Positions 16,756 to 25,340 of a DNA stretch of 64,000 nt are shown here, piece by piece (within the stretch, counting starts at the first letter, position 1; each line of letters starts with the position of its first letter). Below the pieces are notes generated by a model, which was given only the letters and a program-made list of their open reading frames with translations, was not told the origin of the DNA and searched no databases. The translations under genes and the position numbers were made by a program. The DNA lies in NCBI GenBank assembly GCA_016870995.1, contig VFZU01000010.1, positions 31,882 to 95,881 of the forward strand, in the 5' to 3' direction. The stretch is from Acidobacteriota bacterium. Lineage in GTDB: Bacteria > Acidobacteriota > Terriglobia > Bryobacterales > Bryobacteraceae.

Positions 16756-19700
16756 CAAAAGACGAATCTAGCACCCAACTGCAGCTGGCGTGGCTGGTTC
16801 GCCGTGCCGGTGACGAGGCCAAACAGCTGCGAGTTCGACAAATTGCCGTTGGGAGACGCATAGACCGGGTGGTTCAACATATTGAAGCCTTCAAACCGGA
16901 ACTCAAGTCGCCGGCCTTCCCCGAGGAACTTCAAGGGGAATTCACGGAACAGCGAAATGTCAAAGTTCTCCCAGCCATCCGACCGCATACGGAAGCGTCC
17001 AGAGTTGCCGAAGGTGAACGGAGTCGGCGACTCCACAAGCGAAGTATCGAACCAACGGCCAGTAGTCGGGTTCGACAACTTGGGATTGCCGAGGAAGTTC
17101 AACCGCAGGTAGTTGGAGTTGCCCGTATTCGCCAGGTCACCATTGATCTGCAGGTTATAGGGCTGGCCAGAGCTCAACCGCACAATCCCGTTCATGCGCC
17201 AACCACCGATCAGGTAATCGAGTGCATTGCCGGTCTGGAAAGACTTGCCGCGTCCGAAGGGCAGGTCGTAGACGAAGTTCATCGTCGCCACATGCGTCAG
17301 GTCGAAGCCCGACACACTGCGGTCATTGTTGAACGTATAGGGGTTCTGAACCGAGCAGCCTTCAACGCCATACCAGCCCGAGCAAGCGATGTCGATCGAC
17401 TTCGAGTAGGTGTAGTTGATCATGTACGCAAAACCGTTGCGGAACTTCTTGTCGAGCAGAACCTGCAGCGCGTGATAGTTGCCTCGGCCCCAGCTACGGT
17501 CATAGTAGGTCGGCCGGATGTAGGGGAACGGAGCACGTTGGCGGAAGTTGCCCGGTCCTGGAGTGGTGGCGACGTTGTAGAAGCCGCCGATATCGAGACG
17601 GCGCGATCCGGAACCGACATAGTTCACCGTCACGACGGTGTCGTTAGAAATCTGGTGCTGCACACCAAAGTTCCACTGCATCGAGTAAGGGTTGCGGAAG
17701 TTCGGGTCCATGTACCATTGCACCTGCTCGAAAGGCGTAGCCTGAGGCAGTGCTCCCGAGGGGAACGGATTCAATCCGCTGAAGCTTGGCGTCGGCTGTG
17801 CCGCTGTCGGGTTGTTGAGGTTTTCCTGCAGTTGCTCGCCCACACTCGGCCACTGCGCCGAATAGTTCTGAGCGGTCTGCACAACCGCGGCGTAGTTGTC
17901 GAAGAAGATACCGAACGAAGAGCGGATGGCGGTACGTTGGGCGAGCCGGTAGGCGAAGCCAATCCGCGGCTGCCAGTTATCGCTGGTGTTTCGGTATAGT
18001 TTCCCGTTCTGGGAAACTTCGACGTTCGCTGGCAGGCGGCCACCCGGAACGCAGGGCGCGCGGCGGAGTTCCTCGCACGAGCCAGGCTGCTTCTGGATAA
18101 TGTAGACGCCACGCTGCATGTCGTAGCCACCGGTGAAGATATTGTCGTTACCTTCCTGGCCGAGAGCAGGAATGAAGGTCTTGTCGTAGCGCAAACCAAG
18201 GTTAACGGTGAGGTTCTGATTTACCTTCCACTGATCCTGGACGAAGAATGCCATATGGCCACCGCGGCGAACCGTAGTGGCACGGTTACGATAGCCGGCG
18301 GCATCTGGCACATTCAGCAGGAAGCTGGCCAACTGACTGCCGCTGTTACCAGGGCTGAGCGGATTCGACGTCTGCAGCGGGCGAAAAGTCGCACTCGCGT
18401 TGCGGGGCGAGCCGAAGAAGTCCATGTTGTTCCACTCGCCACCCATCTTGATCTGATGGCTGCCCTTGATTTTCGTGAGCGAAGCCTTGTACTGCCAGAC
18501 GTCTGAAGGACGATTGAGGGACAGGGATTCGGCACCTGCAACCCAGCCGTCGATATTGAGCGCTGGCATGAGTGTTTGACCATCGAGGAAGCTGCAGCAG
18601 AACAGGTTGTTGTAACCAACGTTGCGTGCGAAATCGGCCGGTAGGCTGCGGAAGCGGTTACCGTTGTTGTCTGTATTTACAAGACGGCCAAATTGGGCTT
18701 GCAACACGGTGGAGGGGCTAAAGGTGTGCACCCAGCTCGTGCCGACATTGAAGGCATTGAATTCACGGAAGCTCGCAAGAATCGGACGACCGCCGGACGC
18801 CGTCTGGTCGAGCATCGAATGGCTAAAGCGGAAGAATACATTGTCCTTCGGGCCAATCACTCGATCCACGCGGAAGCTGTATTCCTCTTGGTTCTGACTG
18901 AAGGCAGAGGGGTCCAGCGCATTGCGGTCTGCGGTGATCGGAGCGCCGCCTGCTGGGAAAGTTGTACGCGCATAAAGCAGAGTGCCGGGGTTGATCCGGC
19001 TGGCCGGGATGATATTGCCGGCGAAGGGATCACGAATGAAGCCCACCCCGTTCGGGTTGGCTCGCGTTGTGGAGGGGTCGTAGATTTGCCGTGTTTCATC
19101 GCTCAGGTTGCCTCCAAGGTTTGCCGCAGTCGGCACGCGGAACAAAGCGTTGTTCGCGCGGCGGAAGCGCCAGCCCTGATAGCTGCCATGGAAGAACGTG
19201 TTGTTGCGGCCGTTCAGGAGTTTCGGGATCAACACCGGCCCGCCCACAGCAAAGCCAAACTGGTTCTGACGGAAGGGAGTAACCGCGGGAAGGAAGGTAT
19301 TGCGAGCGTCAAATTCGCTGTTGCGCACATATTCCCAGGCCGAACCGTGCAACTGGTTTGTGCCGCTCATCGTTGCGACGTTCACAACACCGCCAAGCAC
19401 ACCACCAAACTCTGCCTGGTCGTTGTGGCTTTGAACCTTGAACTCGGCAATAGCGTCGACGATCGGATTAACCGCCGGCGTGGAGAGCATCAGGCCCTGG
19501 TTCGTGATGCCGTCCAGCGTCCAGAAATTGGAGCGGTTGGTCTGCCCGTTAATCGCCGGGAAGATAAAAGCGCCGATACCGGGGTGGGCGAAGCCGGAAC
19601 CATTGTTCTGCGAAACGCTGACGGGTGCAACCCCTGGTGTCAAAGAAAGCAGCTGTGTGAAGTTGCGGCCATTCAACGGGAGGTCTACCACCTGTTGTCG

Positions 19701-20111
19701 CGCCACAACAGCACCGATTTCAGATGTGGAAGCCTGAACTTCCGCACCGATGGCCTCAACGTTGATCGACTGGTCCACCGAACCAATCTCCATCACGATA
19801 TCGATCGTGGCAGTCTGATTGACTGCGAGTGTGAACTGGCTCAATTTGTTCGTGCGAAAGCCAGCTTTTGTGACTTCAAGGGTGTACTGTCCAGGAATAA
19901 TATTCAGAAAAGCGTAGTAACCACTTTCATTGCTTGCCGTGCGCGCTTCCACCGACGTCGCGGTGTTGCGAATCACAAGATTCGCACCAGGAATCACGCT
20001 CCCGGAAGAATCCCTCAAGGTTCCGTTGATTGTGGCTGAGGAGGCCTGCGCATATATTGCCGATGCGCTAGCGAAACAGAGCGCAAGTGCGCATACAAGT
20101 GTTCGATTCAT
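16755..20111 (-). CDS. Oar-like TonB-dependent receptor with carboxypeptidase-regulatory-like domain
   Basis: An 1118-residue outer-membrane protein. In order: signal peptide (cleavage near IYAQ), a carboxypeptidase-regulatory-like beta sandwich (about 25-105, ATINGTLRDSSGSVIPGANL), a plug region (LPLNGRNFTQLLSLTPGVAP; WTLDGITNQG) and a 22-strand-type barrel ending in the aromatic LQLGARFVF required for barrel assembly. Members of this group are abundant in acidobacteria and are thought to take up oligosaccharides or other large molecules; no specific ligand can be named. The ATG at 20111 is chosen over an upstream in-frame codon at 20159 because an AAGGAG ribosome site precedes it by about 10 bp and a strong promoter overlaps the longer start. 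Coupled to a TPR gene. Confidence 0.92.
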   Translation of the reverse strand: MNRTLVCALALCFASASAIYAQASSATINGTLRDSSGSVIPGANLVIRNTATSVEARTASNESGYYAFLNIIPGQYTLEVTKAGFRTNKLSQFTLAVNQTATIDIVMEIGSVDQSINVEAIGAEVQASTSEIGAVVARQQVVDLPLNGRNFTQLLSLTPGVAPVSVSQNNGSGFAHPGIGAFIFPAINGQTNRSNFWTLDGITNQGLMLSTPAVNPIVDAIAEFKVQSHNDQAEFGGVLGGVVNVATMSGTNQLHGSAWEYVRNSEFDARNTFLPAVTPFRQNQFGFAVGGPVLIPKLLNGRNNTFFHGSYQGWRFRRANNALFRVPTAANLGGNLSDETRQIYDPSTTRANPNGVGFIRDPFAGNIIPASRINPGTLLYARTTFPAGGAPITADRNALDPSAFSQNQEEYSFRVDRVIGPKDNVFFRFSHSMLDQTASGGRPILASFREFNAFNVGTSWVHTFSPSTVLQAQFGRLVNTDNNGNRFRSLPADFARNVGYNNLFCCSFLDGQTLMPALNIDGWVAGAESLSLNRPSDVWQYKASLTKIKGSHQIKMGGEWNNMDFFGSPRNASATFRPLQTSNPLSPGNSGSQLASFLLNVPDAAGYRNRATTVRRGGHMAFFVQDQWKVNQNLTVNLGLRYDKTFIPALGQEGNDNIFTGGYDMQRGVYIIQKQPGSCEELRRAPCVPGGRLPANVEVSQNGKLYRNTSDNWQPRIGFAYRLAQRTAIRSSFGIFFDNYAAVVQTAQNYSAQWPSVGEQLQENLNNPTAAQPTPSFSGLNPFPSGALPQATPFEQVQWYMDPNFRNPYSMQWNFGVQHQISNDTVVTVNYVGSGSRRLDIGGFYNVATTPGPGNFRQRAPFPYIRPTYYDRSWGRGNYHALQVLLDKKFRNGFAYMINYTYSKSIDIACSGWYGVEGCSVQNPYTFNNDRSVSGFDLTHVATMNFVYDLPFGRGKSFQTGNALDYLIGGWRMNGIVRLSSGQPYNLQINGDLANTGNSNYLRLNFLGNPKLSNPTTGRWFDTSLVESPTPFTFGNSGRFRMRSDGWENFDISLFREFPLKFLGEGRRLEFRFEGFNMLNHPVYASPNGNLSNSQLFGLVTGTANQPRQLQLGARFVF

Positions 20112-20147
20112 AAAAACTTGACTCCTTCTGAATTCCGAATTGGCGAA

Positions 20148-20176
20148 ATTATATCCCAAGCAAATATCGACTTCAA
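20148..20176 (-). promoter_or_regulatory. Sigma-70 type promoter for the TonB receptor gene
   Basis: On the minus strand TTGAAG (20171-20176) and a perfect TATAAT (20148-20153) are separated by 17 bp. Transcription would start around 20141, giving a leader of about 30 bases with an AAGGAG ribosome site. The -35 element overlaps the AAGGA ribosome site of the divergent cytochrome gene. Confidence 0.75.
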
Positions 20177-20185
20177 GGATAGAAT

Positions 20186-21544
20186 TTGAAATACTCTCTC
20201 TGGGTCATTGGCATGGAATCGTTACTCTTTGCCCTGTATCTACTGGGTTATGACGCCATCACGGATCTGAAGTCGATCCGAGATTCGGCAGATGCGCTAA
20301 CTCGCCGAAGTCGTGTAAACGAGTTCTTGAAGCGGTATCCGGAATCAGAACACCGGGCTGCTGTGTATGAAGCGGGAGCGCTCGCCTGCTTTGAATTGAG
20401 CGACACGGCAACGGGGCTCTACATGGCGCGCCAGTCGCTGGAAGTCTATCCGGAGAACCCTCTACTCACGAGTACGATGGCTGCTGTCTTGCGAAATCGA
20501 GGCGACGAGAAAGGGGCTCGCGAGTATGCGTCGCTGGCGCGGCGATACCTCAACTTGTTCCGTCCCAAGCATTGGGAAGCTCTACGGCCCAGCATGGAGG
20601 CAACGATTGAGAAGATCCTTGGGCCCGCCCCACCCCGGCAAACCCCAGTCGCCGGGCAGTATGCCGGAACCGCATCATGCCGGGGTTGCCATAAGCTGGA
20701 GTTCGATGCGTGGGGGCAAACGGGCATGGCGAAGATGTTTCGCCCTGAGAACTCAGCCAAGCGGGAATACGTTGAGATCGGATTACGCCGCTATCCCGTG
20801 GATGCGCGGATCGGTTCCAAGTGGCAGGAGGCTTACGCGACGAAAGCCCCCGATGGAAAGCTTCACGTACTGCCTCTGCAATTCAATAAGTTGCTCGGCA
20901 AATGGGTGAATTACTGGCGCATGATCGACCCGCCGCACTTGGACCGCGGCGACCCGAATCTGTTCCATCAATTCCGCGAGGTGACGGAGTATCAGACAAA
21001 TTGTGCGCCTTGCCATACCAGCCAGTGGGGACCTAAGGAATCGAAAGAGCCGGGGATCAATTGCGAAATGTGTCATGGGCCGGGCCTGGAGCATAGCCGC
21101 GGCAAACCGCTGCGAAAGCTGAGCGCGGAAGAATCGGTGGCAGTCTGCGCCCAGTGTCATGCGCAATCGGCGATAAGAACGATCCGTGCGGAGTTTCCCC
21201 CGCGCTATGAGCGCCGCCCGTACACAGACTTCGCACAGAACACATTTCATCCTAACGGCCGCTTCAAAGAGACGACTTTTCTCGTGGAAGCCTTTGAACG
21301 CAGCGCATGTTACCGAAAGGGAAATGCAACTTGCGCCTCCTGCCATGACCCGCACCCTAAGAACGGCAAGGTAAATCAGAAGGGACTGAAGTACGCCATC
21401 GACGATGACGCGATGTGCACACAGTGCCACAAACAGAAGCACGATGAAAGCGCGCGCTGTGTGGAATGCCACATGCCGAAGACCATGAACGCCCTGCTGT
21501 TTGTCGCGAGAACGCACCAGATCGAGAAGCGGCCCTTGAAGTAA
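20186..21544 (+). CDS. TPR-heptaheme multiheme cytochrome c
   Basis: A 452-residue exported protein with seven CxxCH heme c sites (C165, C273, C293, C321, C383, C411, C425), of the cytochrome c554-like multiheme class. The N-terminal 150 residues after a membrane anchor (about 4-21) look like two or three TPR helices (YPESEHRAAVYEAGALACFE; YPENPLLTSTMAAVLRNRG). It should carry electrons in the periplasm. Start: TTG at 20186 with AAGGA 6 bp upstream, or ATG at 20213. It is the first gene of a five-gene run, 27 bp before the DUF1549/DUF1553 gene. The TPR-then-heme order is the reverse of the other two heptaheme proteins here. Substrate or partner unknown. Confidence 0.85.
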   Translation: MKYSLWVIGMESLLFALYLLGYDAITDLKSIRDSADALTRRSRVNEFLKRYPESEHRAAVYEAGALACFELSDTATGLYMARQSLEVYPENPLLTSTMAAVLRNRGDEKGAREYASLARRYLNLFRPKHWEALRPSMEATIEKILGPAPPRQTPVAGQYAGTASCRGCHKLEFDAWGQTGMAKMFRPENSAKREYVEIGLRRYPVDARIGSKWQEAYATKAPDGKLHVLPLQFNKLLGKWVNYWRMIDPPHLDRGDPNLFHQFREVTEYQTNCAPCHTSQWGPKESKEPGINCEMCHGPGLEHSRGKPLRKLSAEESVAVCAQCHAQSAIRTIRAEFPPRYERRPYTDFAQNTFHPNGRFKETTFLVEAFERSACYRKGNATCASCHDPHPKNGKVNQKGLKYAIDDDAMCTQCHKQKHDESARCVECHMPKTMNALLFVARTHQIEKRPLK

Positions 21545-21571
21545 AAACAACAATGTGATAATTACTGCTTC

Positions 21572-23914
21572 ATGATTGCTGGGTTAATAGTGGCAACGCT
21601 GCTGTTCGGGCAGGACGCGCAAGAGATTCTCTCGCGAAACTGCCTCGCTTGCCACGGTGCAGCGCGGATGGGCAATGTGGATCTGCGAACGCTGAAGAGC
21701 GGCGATCCCCTCCTGAGCAAAGTGGCACACATGGTTACCAGCAAGGCCATGCCGCCCGGCAAGAAGGGTTTAAGCGAGTCAGAGATCAGCACGATCTCCG
21801 CATGGGTCAAGGCAGGCGCACCAGGACTCGACAAGCCGCTCGAAGTCAAAAGCAACTGGTGGTCGTTTCAACCGTTAAAGCGGCCAGCTTTGCCGGTTGG
21901 TGTTGGAAACCCGGTTGATCTGTTTGTGCGAGAGAAGTGGAAACAGGCCGGGCTGAAGCCCGTGCGCCCCGCGACAAAGCGCGAGTTGTTGCGCAGGGTG
22001 AGCTTCGCGCTCTCGGGCTTACCACCGACGGAAAAAGAGCTGGCCGAGTTCGAGCAGGACCGCCGGCCGGACGCATACGCAAGGCAGGTGGACCGCTTGC
22101 TGGCAAGCCCACAATACGGAGAACGATGGGGAAGGCATTGGCTCGATGTCGTGCGGTATGCGGACACGGGAGGATTTGAGACAGACATCTACTTCCCCAA
22201 TGCGTGGCGCTATCGGGATTATGTGATCCGGAGCCTGAATCAGGACAAATCCTACAAGCAGTTTGTGCAAGAGCAAATTGCGGGCGACGAACTGTTCCCG
22301 ACGGACCTCGATCTCGATGGCGGATTCCAGATTGCGCCCCAAAAACTTTCAAGACTGGACGCAAGCATTGCAACAGGGCTATACACGATTGGCCCCGTCT
22401 ACCATGAGGCTGCCCTGTTTGGCGGGCAGGTGCGCTACGAGTGGCTCACCGATGCGGTCGACACAACGGGGGAAGCGTTTCTGGGTTTAACGCTCGGCTG
22501 CTCCCGCTGCCACAACCATAAATTTGATCCGCTCACGCAAAAGGACTATCACGCGATGATGGCCGTGTTTGCGGCAAGCGAGGAAAAAGAGATCCCGGTG
22601 GTAAGCCGGTTTGCCACGTTCGGATTCAAGTCGGGGTATCCGAGCTGGATCCGGGTGGAGGAGTTGAAGGGCGCCATACAAAGGATTGACCAGGGGGCGA
22701 GGAAGCGGGTTGTCGATTCGATGCGCAAGCGATTCAGCGCCCAGGAGCTGGCCGCCTATGACACGCCGGTGGAGAAGCGAACACTGGAACAGCGCAACAC
22801 CGCAGCCCGCGTGGAGGCGGCGATGACGCAGGCGGGGCTGCAGGAAAACGCAGAAGGCAAGCAAGCCGACATTCCGCTGACCGAAGCGGAGAGCAAAGAG
22901 CGAGAACGCCTGGTTGTGGAACTGGGCCGGGCGACGCTCAAGGCGAACCCCGTGCCGCAAACAGCAACCGTCTTGGGAGCCGCGCCTGTCACGCCGAAGG
23001 TGTACCTGACGCACCGCGGAGACTGGCGCAGCAAGGGCGAAGAAGTCGGCCCTGGCGTACCTGCTGTGCTGTCAAGGGGAGTCCAGATGGATGCGGCCAG
23101 CGCGAGGCGCTCGGCCTTGGCCAAGTGGATCGGCAGCGAAGAGAATCCGCTCACGGCGCGCGTGATGGTGAACCGCGTCTGGCACTGGCACTTCGGCAAG
23201 GGAATCGTCGCGAGTCCAAACGACTTCGGCCGGCAGGGCGAAGAACCGACGCACCCGCAACTGCTGGACTGGCTGGCGGCCGAGTTTATGGAATCGGGCT
23301 GGAGCCTGAAGAAACTGCACCGCACGATTCTGCTGTCTGAGACCTACCAGTTGAGCAGCGAAGCGAACGAAGCCAATTTGAAGATCGACGCCAACAACCG
23401 CTACTTGTGGCGGATGAACCGGCAGCGGCTAGATGCCGAAACATTACGGGACGCCGTACTCGCCGTGAGTGGGGAGCTGAACTTGAAAATGGGCGGTCGG
23501 CCGGTGGTATCGAAACTGAGCCCGGAAGAGTACACGGTGATGTGGGCGCGCAACCAGTGGCCCGAGTCGCTCGATGAACGCGAGCAGGCTCGGCGAAGCG
23601 TTTACCTCTATGTGAAACGCACCTTTCCCCTGCCCATGTTCACAACCTTCGATGCGCCTGACACATCCCAAAGTTGCTCACGGCGGGAGAATACAACCGT
23701 CGCGCCGCAGGCATTGACGCTTATGAACGGCGAGTTCATGGTGCGTGAAGCGAACAAGTTGGCGGCCAAGGCCGGAGACGCAGAAGGGTTGTGGCGGAGG
23801 GTCTTCGGTCGCGCGCCCACGGCAGCGGAGCGGGAGCAGGCGGGGCGCCTGAAGGACCTCGAACAGATGGCGCTGGTATTGCTAAACACGAACGAGTTTC
23901 TCTATGTGGACTGA
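21572..23914 (+). CDS. DUF1549/DUF1553 protein with N-terminal cytochrome c-like domain (PSD1 type)
   Basis: A 780-residue exported protein of the planctomycete/acidobacterial cytochrome-plus-DUF1549-DUF1553 architecture. The signal peptide (MIAGLIVATLLFGQ) is followed by a heme-type motif CLACH (24-28) in the PSC1 domain, the DUF1549 block (SFALSGLPPTEKE, GERWGRHWLDVVRYADTGG), a second CSRCH at 310-314 in the motif CSRCHNHKFDPL, and the DUF1553 block (NPLTARVMVNRVWHWHFGKG; GWSLKKLHRTILLSETYQLS). The activity is unknown; family members sit with DUF1501 proteins and often with sulfatases and glycosidases, which is also the case here. It ends 13 bp before the chosen DUF1501 start. Confidence 0.9.
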   Translation: MIAGLIVATLLFGQDAQEILSRNCLACHGAARMGNVDLRTLKSGDPLLSKVAHMVTSKAMPPGKKGLSESEISTISAWVKAGAPGLDKPLEVKSNWWSFQPLKRPALPVGVGNPVDLFVREKWKQAGLKPVRPATKRELLRRVSFALSGLPPTEKELAEFEQDRRPDAYARQVDRLLASPQYGERWGRHWLDVVRYADTGGFETDIYFPNAWRYRDYVIRSLNQDKSYKQFVQEQIAGDELFPTDLDLDGGFQIAPQKLSRLDASIATGLYTIGPVYHEAALFGGQVRYEWLTDAVDTTGEAFLGLTLGCSRCHNHKFDPLTQKDYHAMMAVFAASEEKEIPVVSRFATFGFKSGYPSWIRVEELKGAIQRIDQGARKRVVDSMRKRFSAQELAAYDTPVEKRTLEQRNTAARVEAAMTQAGLQENAEGKQADIPLTEAESKERERLVVELGRATLKANPVPQTATVLGAAPVTPKVYLTHRGDWRSKGEEVGPGVPAVLSRGVQMDAASARRSALAKWIGSEENPLTARVMVNRVWHWHFGKGIVASPNDFGRQGEEPTHPQLLDWLAAEFMESGWSLKKLHRTILLSETYQLSSEANEANLKIDANNRYLWRMNRQRLDAETLRDAVLAVSGELNLKMGGRPVVSKLSPEEYTVMWARNQWPESLDEREQARRSVYLYVKRTFPLPMFTTFDAPDTSQSCSRRENTTVAPQALTLMNGEFMVREANKLAAKAGDAEGLWRRVFGRAPTAAEREQAGRLKDLEQMALVLLNTNEFLYVD

Positions 23915-23927
23915 TTGCCCGAAATCG

Positions 23928-25340
23928 ATGGCGGCGCACTCGCGCCGGGACTTTCTGACGCGAAGTGCGCTGGGCTTCGGTGCGCTGGCGGCGAACGCTA
24001 TGGCAAACCCCTATGCCAGGCGCAGCCCTCACTTTGCGGCCAAAGGCAAGAGCGTGATCTTCCTGTTCATGCATGGAGGGCCAAGCCACTTGGACACGTT
24101 TGACCCAAAGCCGGAACTGCAGCGGCTCGACGGGCAACCGATCCCGAAGAGCTTTGGCAAGGTCGACTTCCAGTTCTCGAATATGGAAAAGACGCCGCTC
24201 ATGGGCTCACCGCGCAAGTTCAAGAAGCGAGGGCAGTCAGGGCTCGAGATCTCAGACCTGTTTGAGCATACGGCGGCGCACGCCGATGACCTATCGGTGA
24301 TCCGGTCCTGCCATCATGACGGCTTCACCCACGTGACGGGGCAAACATGGATGAACACCGGTTGGGGGCGTGTGGGGCGGCCGAGCGTGGGCTCGTGGGT
24401 CGTATACGGACTCGGGAACGAAAGTGAGAATCTACCTGCTTATGTGGTGATGCTCGACGGAGGTATCAAGGCGGGTGCCCCCGCTTATGGAGCTGGATTT
24501 CTACCAGCGGCCTATCAGGGAACAGTGCTGCGCAGCGAAGGGCCACCAATCCTGAACATCAAACGGCCGGAGGGAATCTCGGGCAAAGAGCAGGAAACCA
24601 TGCTGTCGGTATTGCGCGACATGAATGAAGCGCACCGGGCTCCGCGGGCCGACGATACAGAACTGGCGGCAAGGATGGCGAGCTATGAGTTGGCGTTCAA
24701 GATGCAGATGTCAGTACCCGAGGTAACGGCTCTCGAACGCGAGACTGAGGCAACCAAAAAACTCTACGGCCTCGACGACCCGATGACGGCGGAGTTCGGT
24801 ACGCAGTGCCTGATGGCGCGCCGCATGGTGGAGAAGGGCGTGCGCTTTGTGCAACTGTATTCTGGCGGAAAGAAGGGTGCCGAGGTGGGCTGGGATGGAC
24901 ACAACGAGTGTGACCAGAACCACGAGTTTATGGCCCGCAAGGTGGACAAACCGATTGCCGGGTTGCTGGCAGACCTGAAGTCGCGCGGCCTGCTTGAGAG
25001 CACTGTCGTGTTCTGGGGCGGAGATTTTGGCAGAACGCCATTTACCGATGGCGCCGAGGGCGGCAGCGGCAACCGCAACGGGCGCGACCACAACCCTTAT
25101 GGCTTCACGGTATGGCTGGCGGGCGGAGGTGTGAAGGGCGGTCAGGTCATCGGCTCCACGGATGAGATCGGCCTCAAGGCGCAGGAGGACAAGGTGGACA
25201 TGCATGACCTGCATGCCGGGCTCTTGGGGCTGCTGGGGCTCGACCACAAGAAGCTGACCTATCCTTTCCAGGGCAGAGAATTCCGGCTGACGGATGTCGG
25301 GGGAGAAGGCAATCTGCTAAAACGATTGAGGAATGGATAA
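23928..25340 (+). CDS. DUF1501 family protein, Tat-exported
   Basis: A 470-residue protein of the DUF1501 family, which belongs to the alkaline phosphatase/sulfatase fold group. It starts with a twin-arginine signal (SRRDFLTRSALGFGALAANA), so it is likely folded with a cofactor or metal before export. Metal-site style motifs are visible: FLFMHGGPSHLDTFDPKP near the start and WGGDFGRTP and RDHNPYGFTVWLAGGG near the end. No nucleophile can be named safely. An alternative start at 23904 would add 8 residues and overlap the previous gene by 11 bp. The gene overlaps the following CRTAC1 gene by 8 bp. Co-occurrence with DUF1549/1553 proteins is a strong family rule; biochemical role undetermined. 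Confidence 0.92.
   Translation: MAAHSRRDFLTRSALGFGALAANAMANPYARRSPHFAAKGKSVIFLFMHGGPSHLDTFDPKPELQRLDGQPIPKSFGKVDFQFSNMEKTPLMGSPRKFKKRGQSGLEISDLFEHTAAHADDLSVIRSCHHDGFTHVTGQTWMNTGWGRVGRPSVGSWVVYGLGNESENLPAYVVMLDGGIKAGAPAYGAGFLPAAYQGTVLRSEGPPILNIKRPEGISGKEQETMLSVLRDMNEAHRAPRADDTELAARMASYELAFKMQMSVPEVTALERETEATKKLYGLDDPMTAEFGTQCLMARRMVEKGVRFVQLYSGGKKGAEVGWDGHNECDQNHEFMARKVDKPIAGLLADLKSRGLLESTVVFWGGDFGRTPFTDGAEGGSGNRNGRDHNPYGFTVWLAGGGVKGGQVIGSTDEIGLKAQEDKVDMHDLHAGLLGLLGLDHKKLTYPFQGREFRLTDVGGEGNLLKRLRNG

Noticed and set aside
15966..17999. 677-codon plus-strand open frame
   Set aside because: Antisense of the TPR and TonB receptor genes; composition is Arg/Pro/Val-rich shadow translation with no domain.
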